A stretch of DNA of 11,541 nucleotides from contig DAAI01000062.1 in assembly GCA_001701105.1 (NCBI GenBank), positions 1 through 11,541 on the forward strand. The letters are read 5' to 3'. Made by a program: the position numbers and the translations under genes. Positions 1-6,229 of the stretch are shown here, one piece after another. The notes beneath the pieces were generated by a model. The model did no database searches and was not told the DNA's origin. It worked only from the letters and a program-made list of their open reading frames with translations. This DNA is from Bacteroidales bacterium GP1 (GTDB lineage Bacteria; Bacteroidota; Bacteroidia; Bacteroidales; Muribaculaceae). Position 1 is the first letter of the stretch, and each line of letters opens with the position of its first letter.

Positions 1-7
1 GGTTAAT

Positions 8-796
8 TTATTTTTTCAGTTTATATACCTCTACTTTTTCCTGGCGGAGTATTGTGCCGTTCCAAGCATATCCGGGACGCAGCTTCTTTGCTATTTTGCC
101 GTCGAGTTCCGGGTTATCGGTCTCCACGGTGCGGATCACCTGATGCAGCTTGCGGTCATAAGGTGGATTTTCGCCTTCACTAATCAAAATATCAACGCCA
201 TTGTTCTCCAGCAAATCTTCCATATCGGCCGGGATATTGCGTAGAGTCTTCTTTATCTGGTCGAGTGTAAGGGAGTCAAGGCGATCGAGCGTCTTTCGGT
301 AGTCCTCAAGGATTGTCACGGCCTCAAGGATGAAAGGCTTCAGGAGTTTGGCGTAAAGGTCGTCTTTATATTTAGCCATCTCCGAATACATTCTGTCGAA
401 AAGCTCCGCTGTCTGCGTTGCGCGGGCAAACTTTTCATCAAGTCCGGCCGTGAAATTGTCGACCGATTCGGTGAGTCGGTCGATTTTTCCTTCAAGCGAG
501 TCAAAGTCCGGTTTATCGCGCTCGGGGCATTGTTCCTCCTCGGCTTTCGGCTGTTCAGGAATCTCGACGGGAGTCACGATCTCTTCTGTCACTTCCTCTG
601 CAAATATCAAAGGTTGCTCGTCATCGGCAGGGGCCGTGTACAGAGTTTCATCCTCGGGATCGCTGAATATTTGCTGCCGATCGGGCTCCTCTTCAGGGAT
701 GAGCTTTACGTTGTCAACGGTCTGCGGCGGTTGCATCACGAAGTCATCATCGTCATTGATATTGGGGGTAAAGGGAGGGGGTGTTGATTCGCTCAT
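8..796 (-). CDS. GrpE-like nucleotide exchange factor, acidic N-terminus
   Basis: This 262-residue protein most likely acts as a cytoplasmic nucleotide exchange factor that releases ADP from an Hsp70 chaperone. Residues about 1-97 are acidic, proline-rich and probably disordered. Residues about 98-150 are a heptad-like helix resembling the GrpE dimerisation helix. Residues about 185-260 match the GrpE head: NNGVDIL, then YDRKLHQV (the family's FDP..H.A position), then GKIAKKLRPGYAWNG and ILRQEKVEVYK at the end. The head is the firmest evidence. Canonical GrpE is usually about 180-200 residues, so the acidic extension makes this longer and suggests a paralogue dedicated to a second Hsp70 rather than the grpE paired with dnaK/dnaJ. 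No chaperone gene is visible here; any partner would lie downstream, beyond the left edge. The start ATG lies just downstream of a good promoter. Confidence 0.75.
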   Translation of the reverse strand: MSESTPPPFTPNINDDDDFVMQPPQTVDNVKLIPEEEPDRQQIFSDPEDETLYTAPADDEQPLIFAEEVTEEIVTPVEIPEQPKAEEEQCPERDKPDFDSLEGKIDRLTESVDNFTAGLDEKFARATQTAELFDRMYSEMAKYKDDLYAKLLKPFILEAVTILEDYRKTLDRLDSLTLDQIKKTLRNIPADMEDLLENNGVDILISEGENPPYDRKLHQVIRTVETDNPELDGKIAKKLRPGYAWNGTILRQEKVEVYKLKK

Positions 797-823
797 GGCT
801 TATAGGGTATATGATAATTTTTG

Positions 824-855
824 CAAATATAATGAATTATGAGTGAATTTCCTAA
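824..855 (-). promoter_or_regulatory. Bacteroidota-type promoter for the GrpE-like gene
   Basis: Read on the minus strand, TATATTTG at 831-824 is an exact match to the -7 consensus TAnnTTTG. TTAG at 855-852 is a one-mismatch -33 element, 20 bases upstream. The predicted transcript starts near 816, giving a leader of about 20 bases before the ATG at 796. This indicates that the gene can be transcribed independently of the kinase gene upstream. Confidence 0.6.
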
Positions 856-893
856 TTTACAGTATTAATTAATGTTAAGACCACATCCAACCT

Positions 894-1550
894 TCACTCC
901 TTTCTAAGAGAATTGATATGGTTTGAAATAATATTGGCAATCTGGACGGGCGTGAATACCGATGTATCGATGGATAGGTGATAATTATCGGCCGAGCCCC
1001 ATTTCCGATTGGTGAAATAATTATAATACGACTCTCGCTTCTTATCCATTTTTACCGCGAGGTCGGCGGCTTGGTCAGGATTTACGGCATCCCCGCGCGC
1101 CATGATGTTAGATACCCTTGCCTCAATCGGAGCATGGAGAAAGATGCTGATGAGTCCCGGATGATCTCTTAAAAGATAATCTGCCGTACGCCCGACGATT
1201 ATGCAGTCGGCCGTACTTGAGAGGCGCTTTATCACCTCACTCTGCATCCTGTAGACTCCTTCGCTGCCGAGAACGGGGAAGTCGCATGAAGCCGATGAAC
1301 TGCCATAGTTTAATTGAAGAAGCGAGCGGAGCCATGAAGGGCGTCGCTCGTCGAGGGAATCGAAAATGCTTTTATCGAATCCCATATGGGCGGCGGCTTC
1401 AGATATAAGGGTCTTATCGAAATAGGCCACTTTTAATTCATCCGCGAGTCGATGCCCTATATCGCGGGCCCCGCATCCGAATTGGCGTCCGATGGTTATT
1501 ACAAACCGGTCGCACGGCTGCGATTGTGAAGTTGTTGCGGGTTTGGTCAT
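894..1550 (-). CDS. cytidylate kinase-like family protein
   Basis: This 218-residue protein belongs to the cytidylate-kinase-like P-loop family (Cytidylate_kin2 type), presumed to be cytoplasmic nucleoside or nucleotide kinases. The N-terminal strand FVITIGRQFGCGARDIG (about residues 16-32) is the nucleotide-binding loop, with the family's GRQ(F/Y)G(S/C)GG pattern; here the usual second Gly is Ala28. Further family marks are FDKTLI (44-49), IIVGRTADYLL (117-127), an Arg-rich lid region around RESYYNYFT (172-180) followed by W184, and YHLSIDTS (190-197). The substrate cannot be read from sequence and this is not the canonical Cmk. The ATG at 1550 puts the P-loop strand 15 residues in and follows a strong promoter. 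A 97-base gap with its own promoter separates it from the GrpE-like gene downstream, so the two need not be one operon. Confidence 0.82.
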   Translation of the reverse strand: MTKPATTSQSQPCDRFVITIGRQFGCGARDIGHRLADELKVAYFDKTLISEAAAHMGFDKSIFDSLDERRPSWLRSLLQLNYGSSSASCDFPVLGSEGVYRMQSEVIKRLSSTADCIIVGRTADYLLRDHPGLISIFLHAPIEARVSNIMARGDAVNPDQAADLAVKMDKKRESYYNYFTNRKWGSADNYHLSIDTSVFTPVQIANIISNHINSLRKE

Positions 1551-1626
1551 TGTCTTACTTATACATCGTATTGATCCCGATTCTCGGAAAAAATCCCCAA
1601 AAATTGAAATTTAACGCTGAAATCGG

Positions 1627-1656
1627 TTCAAAGTTAAGATAAAATATTTATTTTTG
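1627..1656 (+). promoter_or_regulatory. Rightward promoter candidate overlapping the leftward one
   Basis: TATTTTTG at 1649-1656 matches the -7 consensus TAnnTTTG exactly on the plus strand. The upstream element is poor: TTCA at 1627-1630 with an 18-base spacer is the closest to TTTG. The predicted start near 1663 would give a leader of about 60 bases for the gene starting at 1723. The site physically overlaps the divergent kinase promoter. Confidence 0.5.
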
Positions 1657-1660
1657 CAAA
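1629..1660 (-). promoter_or_regulatory. Bacteroidota-type promoter for the cytidylate kinase-like gene
   Basis: On the minus strand, TTTG at 1660-1657 and TAACTTTG at 1636-1629 are separated by exactly 20 bases. Both elements match the -33 TTTG / -7 TAnnTTTG consensus without mismatch. Transcription should begin near 1622, leaving a leader of about 70 bases before the ATG at 1550. Confidence 0.75.
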
Positions 1661-1722
1661 TAATTTGTGGATATGCGATTATTCAGGGGGATGCGGGGAT
1701 TGCAAACCTAATCAGAATAGCC

Positions 1723-2094
1723 ATGGCAGATGTATCTGAAAATAGTGAAAACAGAGGGATGGAGCTATATGAATATATAGTGGATCATACCGAAACAATC
1801 GATGAGGAACTTGGCGAACTGATAGCCAGACTCCGCGATACGGATGTGTCGGGGCAATTCTTCGCAAGCACTGCGCGATACCTTGCGGCAGTCGACAGGC
1901 AGCGGTTCGATCCCTGGATCGGTTCGCTCGTGGAAGGCGCGATAGAAAAGGACCGAGAACATCGATACATTGGCTCGTTGCTTCAGGCTCTTTGGGGCGA
2001 GGATTATATGGCCGATGCCGAGTATCTATGTAAGACAGATAATAATTTCCGCCGGGTGTTCCGTAGAATCCATAACGACGGTGACCCGATGTAA
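1723..2094 (+). CDS. hypothetical protein, 123 aa
   Basis: I do not recognise a family. The predicted protein is small, soluble, acidic and largely helical, with no signal peptide or membrane segment. Visible features are an acidic N-terminal helix (about residues 13-40, MELYEYIVDHTETIDEELGE), a middle helix around FFASTARYLAAVDRQRF, and a basic C-terminal stretch FRRVFRRIHN near the stop. The frame stays open upstream to a TTG at 1654, but that codon lies inside the predicted -7 element, so I chose the ATG at 1723. A second ATG at 1759 (MELYEY) is also plausible and would remove a polar 12-residue leader. The gene ends 11 bases before the cyclophilin start, so the two are probably cotranscribed. 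Regular codon use and the operon arrangement support a real gene. Confidence 0.7.
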   Translation: MADVSENSENRGMELYEYIVDHTETIDEELGELIARLRDTDVSGQFFASTARYLAAVDRQRFDPWIGSLVEGAIEKDREHRYIGSLLQALWGEDYMADAEYLCKTDNNFRRVFRRIHNDGDPM

Positions 2095-2105
2095 TAGCAA
2101 AGAAT

Positions 2106-2918
2106 ATGAAACTAAAACAAAAATTCAACATCTTCATAATTGGAATTATGGCATTGACATCCTGTGCCGCCCGGTCGGAAGGACGGCAAGTGCGTTTTGA
2201 AACTTCGGAAGGCCCGATAGTAGTAGAACTTTATGATGACACTCCCCTCCACCGCGATAATATGATAAAACTGGCCGGCGAGGGTTATTACGACGGCATG
2301 CTCTTCCATCGGGTCATAAAGGATTTCATGGTGCAGACCGGGGATCCCGACAGTAAGAACGCCGCTCCCGGAGCACGCCTCGGAAGCAGCGATCCTTCTT
2401 ACACTCTTCCGGCCGAAATTGATTATCCAAAGCATTATCACAAGCGTGGAGCATTGGCGGCCGCCCGCACCGGGGATGCCGTAAATCCAGAGCGTAGGAG
2501 TTCAGGCTCCCAGTTCTATATCGTAACCGGCGAGAAGCAATCCGGAGATATGCTTACAAACATGGCGCGTCGCTCGGTGATGCAAAAGCGTCATATGCGA
2601 TTCCGCGAGCTTTCGGAAGAAATAAGGGAATCAATCGAGAATATGCAGAAAGCCAACGACATCGACGGACTTGAAAAACTCAAGCAAAGCCTGATCCAGC
2701 AGGTAGAAGCAGAAATTCCGGAATCTCCGCTTCCGGAAGAGATAATAAAAGACTATGAGACTATCGGAGGAACTCCGCATCTCGATGGACAATATACCGT
2801 ATTCGGTGAAGTAATCGAAGGGATGGACGTAGTGGATAAGATTCAGAACGTTGCCACCGATTCGAGTGATCGTCCTATTGCCGATGTGAAAATAATATCG
2901 GCAAAAGTAATAAAATAA
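2106..2918 (+). CDS. cyclophilin-type peptidyl-prolyl cis-trans isomerase, lipoprotein
   Basis: This 270-residue protein is a cyclophilin that should catalyse proline cis-trans isomerisation on the envelope side of the membrane. Residues 1-20 form a lipoprotein signal peptide: basic MKLKQK, a hydrophobic core, and lipobox LTSC with Cys20 as the lipidation site. The catalytic core shows FHRVIKDFMVQTGD (67-80), containing the active-site Arg69 and Gln77, and GSQFYIVTG (134-142). LDGQYTVFGEV follows at 227-237. His226 sits where human cyclophilin A has the cyclosporin-binding Trp, so weak drug binding is expected. About 65 helical, charged residues (about 151-215) are inserted between the GSQF motif and the LDG strand, which makes the protein longer than minimal bacterial cyclophilins (about 165-190 residues). 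It is probably the second gene of an operon with the 123-residue protein. Confidence 0.92.
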   Translation: MKLKQKFNIFIIGIMALTSCAARSEGRQVRFETSEGPIVVELYDDTPLHRDNMIKLAGEGYYDGMLFHRVIKDFMVQTGDPDSKNAAPGARLGSSDPSYTLPAEIDYPKHYHKRGALAAARTGDAVNPERRSSGSQFYIVTGEKQSGDMLTNMARRSVMQKRHMRFRELSEEIRESIENMQKANDIDGLEKLKQSLIQQVEAEIPESPLPEEIIKDYETIGGTPHLDGQYTVFGEVIEGMDVVDKIQNVATDSSDRPIADVKIISAKVIK

Positions 2919-3003
2919 AATCAAGAGAGGCAACCGCCCGAATCCGATAAATAAGAAATAACACCAGCCCGGAATGAAAATAATTAATTTATAGGCAAAA
3001 AAT

Positions 3004-3034
3004 TTTGTTAAGATAAACTAATTATGTAAATTTG
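3004..3034 (+). promoter_or_regulatory. Bacteroidota-type promoter for the DUF349 gene
   Basis: TTTG at 3004-3007 and TAAATTTG at 3027-3034 are separated by 19 bases, matching both consensus elements without mismatch. The predicted start near 3041 leaves a leader of about 70 bases before the ATG at 3111. The rest of the gap after the cyclophilin gene (2919-3003) is AT-rich, and I see no convincing terminator in it. Confidence 0.75.
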
Positions 3035-3073
3035 GGCTTTGAAACGGAGGCCGGAATATAAATAAGGAAAAAT

Positions 3074-3124
3074 ATGCCGGCAGTCGACGAACAGACCATA
3101 CAAACGGAATATGAACGAACTTGA
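3074..3124 (+). promoter_or_regulatory. Possible upstream ORF in the DUF349 leader
   Basis: A 16-codon reading frame (ATG at 3074, TGA at 3122-3124; peptide begins MPAVDEQ) lies inside the predicted leader. It runs out of frame past the DUF349 start codon at 3111. AAGGA at 3064-3068 lies 5 bases before its ATG, which is notable in a phylum where such sequences are rare. It could couple or repress translation of the main gene, but such short frames also arise by chance. Confidence 0.25.
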
Positions 3125-5132
3125 AAAGCAGGAGGGCCTGACACAAGACCCCGAGCTCCCCGCCTCCACGGAAGCGGAAACTGAGAAAGAGTGTGTAGAA
3201 AAGGCATGCGTTGAAACAGAGTCGCCGGCCGAGTCAATATCAGAAGCCACTGATGAACTGGCACCGGAATTGGAAGCTCCGTTGAACCAAGATGATGCCG
3301 CAATAGAGGAAGCCGAAGTCCGGGAAACTCCCCGCCGCTATCACTCTATGACAAAGGAGGAGCTTGTGGCAGCCCTGAAAGATGTGCTCGATACGGATAA
3401 TATGGAAGCCCATAAGGAAGTAGGAGCCATGAAGCAGGCGTTCTTCAATATCCGCAGTCGTGAAAGTCTGGATGAGTTGAACGCTTTCATTGAGGACGGC
3501 AATTCTCCCGATGCATTTGCAGCACGTCCGGATGAACTTGAGGGTGAGTTTAAGACTCTATATGCCAACTTCAAGGAAAGACGCCAGGCCTATCTTCAAG
3601 CCGATGAGGAAAAGCGCAAAGAGAATCTTGCGAAGAAGATGGAGCTGCTCGAGAAAATGAACGTAATTGCCGGCGACATCGATAATGTGAATGTAAAATT
3701 CAGCGAGTTCCAGCAGTTGCAACAAGATTTCCGGGCCATCAAGGAGATTCCTGCAAGCGCGGAGACGGAGACTTGGAAAAATTTCCAGACAGTATGCGAG
3801 CAATATTATGATCATCTGAAGATGAACAAGGAGCTTCGCGACCTCGATTTCAAGAAGAATCTCGAGGTGAAACGTCAGCTTCTTGATCAGGCGAAAGCAC
3901 TTGCGGATGTAGCGGACCCTGTGCTTGCCTTCCGCCAATTGCAGGGCCTACACGACGAATGGCGCAATATCGGGCCGGTGGCAAAGGAAGTGCGCGAGGA
4001 GCTTTGGGAGGAATTTCGTGAGGCTTCAGCCGTAGTCAACCGCCGCCATCAGGAATATTTCGAGAAACGCAAAGCCGCAGAGCAGATTAATGAAGATGCC
4101 AAGACGAGCCTTTGCGAAGAAGTAGAAGCCATAGATCATTCTAAATGCACATCATTCTCCGCATGGAATCAGGCCACCGATAAAGTTATAGAACTTCAGA
4201 AACGCTGGAAAGAATTCGGATATGCTTCTAAGAAAGCCAACACGGCTCTCTATGCTCGTTTCCGGAAGGCTTGCGATGATTTCTTTGAGGCCAAGACTGA
4301 ATTCTTCCGTCGTACCCGTGAGAATTTCAGTGAAAATCTCGAAAAGAAAATCGCACTCTGCGAGCGTGCTGAGGCTCTGAAGAATAATCCGGATGTTAAA
4401 AATCCGACCGATGAGATTGTAAAACTACAGGCAGAATGGAAAAAGATAGGAAGCGTTCCGCGCAAACAGAGCGATGAAGTATGGGCACGCTTCCAGGAAG
4501 CCTGCAATTACTTCTTCGACGAGCGCAAACGCCAGAATAGGGAGCGTAGGAAAGAAGAGAATTCAAATCTTGAGACAAAGCGTCAGATCATTGCTTCGTT
4601 GAATGAACTGCCCCTTGATGGCGACCGGCGCGAGGTGATGGCAGTCGTTAAGGAGTTGCAAGCCAAATGGAACGAGACAGGATTCATTCCGTTCAAGCTG
4701 AAAGATCAGATATTCAAGGAATACCGGGCAATCTGCGACCGCCTCTACGATACATATAACAGCCGTGAGAGCCGCCAGCGTATGAACAATTGGCGTGACC
4801 GTATGGGAAAAATGCGTGGCGATGGTCAGAAAGTGTTGGGAGAGCGTGATAAGTTGGTTCGCGCACTTGAGGGACGTCGTGGCGAGCTTGCCAATTTCGA
4901 GAATAATATGGGCTTCTTCAATGTGAAATCATCAGCGGGGAATGCTCTTGTCCGCGATATGGAGCGGAAAATGGCACGCCTGCGCGATGAAATCGCAGAA
5001 ATTGAGAACAAAATCCGGATAATTGACAATCCGGAAGTAGAGGCCGTAAAGGAATCGATTGATGAAACCTGTGCAGTGGAGGGATCTCCGGCTGCAGACA
5101 TCGCAGAAGCGGCCGACAACGCTGCCGAGTAA
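3111..5132 (+). CDS. DUF349 repeat protein, 673 aa
   Basis: This is a large cytoplasmic all-helical protein made of tandem DUF349 repeats; the biochemical role of the family is unknown to me. Residues 1-75 are acidic and low-complexity (Glu, Ala, Pro). Residues about 80-165 are a helical region starting RYHSMTKEELVAALK. Five repeats follow, each with an aromatic signature about 15 residues apart, at about 169-236 (Trp222), 247-316 (LHDEWRNIGPV, Trp284/Trp299), 329-395 (LQKRWKEFG, Trp366), 408-470 (LQAEWKKIGSVP, Trp443/Trp458) and 487-549 (LQAKWNETGFIP, Trp520). A coiled-coil-like segment (about 575-640) and a short acidic tail complete it. There is no signal peptide or membrane segment. It has its own promoter, so it need not share a transcript with the cyclophilin gene. 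The alternating charged helices suggest an elongated scaffold or RNA/protein-binding role, but that is inference. Confidence 0.88.
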   Translation: MNELEKQEGLTQDPELPASTEAETEKECVEKACVETESPAESISEATDELAPELEAPLNQDDAAIEEAEVRETPRRYHSMTKEELVAALKDVLDTDNMEAHKEVGAMKQAFFNIRSRESLDELNAFIEDGNSPDAFAARPDELEGEFKTLYANFKERRQAYLQADEEKRKENLAKKMELLEKMNVIAGDIDNVNVKFSEFQQLQQDFRAIKEIPASAETETWKNFQTVCEQYYDHLKMNKELRDLDFKKNLEVKRQLLDQAKALADVADPVLAFRQLQGLHDEWRNIGPVAKEVREELWEEFREASAVVNRRHQEYFEKRKAAEQINEDAKTSLCEEVEAIDHSKCTSFSAWNQATDKVIELQKRWKEFGYASKKANTALYARFRKACDDFFEAKTEFFRRTRENFSENLEKKIALCERAEALKNNPDVKNPTDEIVKLQAEWKKIGSVPRKQSDEVWARFQEACNYFFDERKRQNRERRKEENSNLETKRQIIASLNELPLDGDRREVMAVVKELQAKWNETGFIPFKLKDQIFKEYRAICDRLYDTYNSRESRQRMNNWRDRMGKMRGDGQKVLGERDKLVRALEGRRGELANFENNMGFFNVKSSAGNALVRDMERKMARLRDEIAEIENKIRIIDNPEVEAVKESIDETCAVEGSPAADIAEAADNAAE

Positions 5133-5180
5133 GATACAGCTGCAATTAAATTTTTGCGATAGTTTTATATTTAGATTATC

Positions 5181-5208
5181 ATACGGCACCCGTAAATGAG
5201 TGCCGTAT
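5181..5208 (+). terminator. Hairpin after the DUF349 gene, possible terminator
   Basis: ATACGGCAC at 5181-5189 and GTGCCGTAT at 5200-5208 form a perfect 9-base-pair stem with a 10-base loop, 48 bases after the DUF349 stop. The bases after it are AT-rich but there is no clean T-run, so it is not a textbook intrinsic terminator. It also sits about 40 bases before the next start codon and could instead be a leader structure. I see no good promoter between 5133 and 5245, so some read-through into the Sel1 gene is likely. Confidence 0.5.
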
Positions 5209-5245
5209 AATAATGTATGTAAATAGAAAGATAAGACAGGATATA

Positions 5246-6229
5246 ATGAAATTCATATATAAGGGGGCTGTATGTCTCGTATTGGCAACAGGGGGAGTAA
5301 GCGCGATGGGTGCAAATGTTGAATCGCGGGATACTCTCGACTGGAATTCCGGCTTGTCGCGGGAGACAACCGATCCGGAATTATGGGAGCGTAATGAAAG
5401 GCTAAGCAAGCATACTATCGGCGAATCCGTAAGAAAGGAAACTGATAATACTCGCCAAACGAAAGAGAAGAAACAACCGGTGGCTTCAAAAGTGTTGCCC
5501 GACCGTAAACCCAAGCAGGAGAAATATGCACCTACCGACAAAGTGCTTAACAGTAATGTGCCGGAAAGCAGAGGAGACGACTGGGTTCACCCGGATGATT
5601 ATCGGAAGCATATTGATGCCGCCAATCTTGGAGATGCAGAAGCGCAGAGAATAGTAGGTCGATGCTATATGACAGGAATCGGAGTTGAGCAGGATTACAG
5701 CCAGGCATGGAAATGGATGGCTCGTGCGGCCGGGGCTGCCGATCTGGAAGCAGAATATCAGCTCGGCTTAATGTACCGCGATGGCCTCGGAGTGAAGAAA
5801 AGTGCAACCGAGGCGGCTTATTGGTTCAGAAAATCCGCGCGCAATGGCCATGCACTTGCCCTTCTTAATTTAGGCCATGCTTTCGAGAATGGCGAGGGAG
5901 TATTGCCAGATAACCGTGTGGCGGCGGAGAACTATTGGAGAGCCGCCGAACGCGGAAATGCGGAAGGAGCTTATAGGTATGCATCGATGCTTAGGGAAGG
6001 ACGCGGAGTAAACGTTGATTTGCCCCGGGCCTTAAAATATTATATTCAGGCATCTGAAGCAGGATACGGCGATGCAGCAGCCCGGGTGGAATCGTTAAAA
6101 TCACAAGGAGTGGCATTGCCCGTTAAGGCTGTTACCAAGCCTAAGCCTAAATCGCAGTCAAAGGCCGCTCCATCTAAAGGCAAGAAGCATCCCGTAAAGA
6201 GCAAAGCCAAAAAGAAAAGAAAAGGATGA
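5246..6229 (+). CDS. secreted Sel1-repeat protein with lysine-rich tail
   Basis: This 327-residue protein is probably exported and probably acts as a helical protein-binding scaffold; Sel1 (TPR-like) repeats usually mediate protein-protein contacts. Residues 1-23 look like a signal peptide (MKFIYK, then a hydrophobic stretch ending near VSAMGA). I therefore chose the ATG at 5246 over the in-frame ATG at 5213, which would put a charged 11-residue stretch in front of it. Residues 24-125 are polar and probably disordered. Four 36-residue Sel1 repeats occupy about 129-272, each with the A..LG..Y..G.GV..D...A..W...AA pattern (for example YQLGLMYRDGLGV at 171-183), and a partial fifth follows. The last 35 residues are strongly basic (for example KSKAKKKRKG at the end), which could bind nucleic acid or cell-surface polyanions. 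Its stop overlaps the serB start as ATGA. Confidence 0.85.
   Translation: MKFIYKGAVCLVLATGGVSAMGANVESRDTLDWNSGLSRETTDPELWERNERLSKHTIGESVRKETDNTRQTKEKKQPVASKVLPDRKPKQEKYAPTDKVLNSNVPESRGDDWVHPDDYRKHIDAANLGDAEAQRIVGRCYMTGIGVEQDYSQAWKWMARAAGAADLEAEYQLGLMYRDGLGVKKSATEAAYWFRKSARNGHALALLNLGHAFENGEGVLPDNRVAAENYWRAAERGNAEGAYRYASMLREGRGVNVDLPRALKYYIQASEAGYGDAAARVESLKSQGVALPVKAVTKPKPKSQSKAAPSKGKKHPVKSKAKKKRKG

Noticed and set aside
450..842. Serine-rich plus-strand open frame
   Set aside because: It is the reverse image of the acidic GrpE-like gene; the Ser/Gly-rich, low-complexity product is typical of an antisense shadow.
1654..1722. TTG start giving a 146-residue version of the hypothetical protein
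   Set aside because: The TTG lies within the predicted -7 promoter element, so it would be upstream of the transcript start.
5213..5245. Upstream ATG for the Sel1 protein
   Set aside because: It would place a charged stretch before the signal peptide; the ATG at 5246 gives a normal signal sequence.
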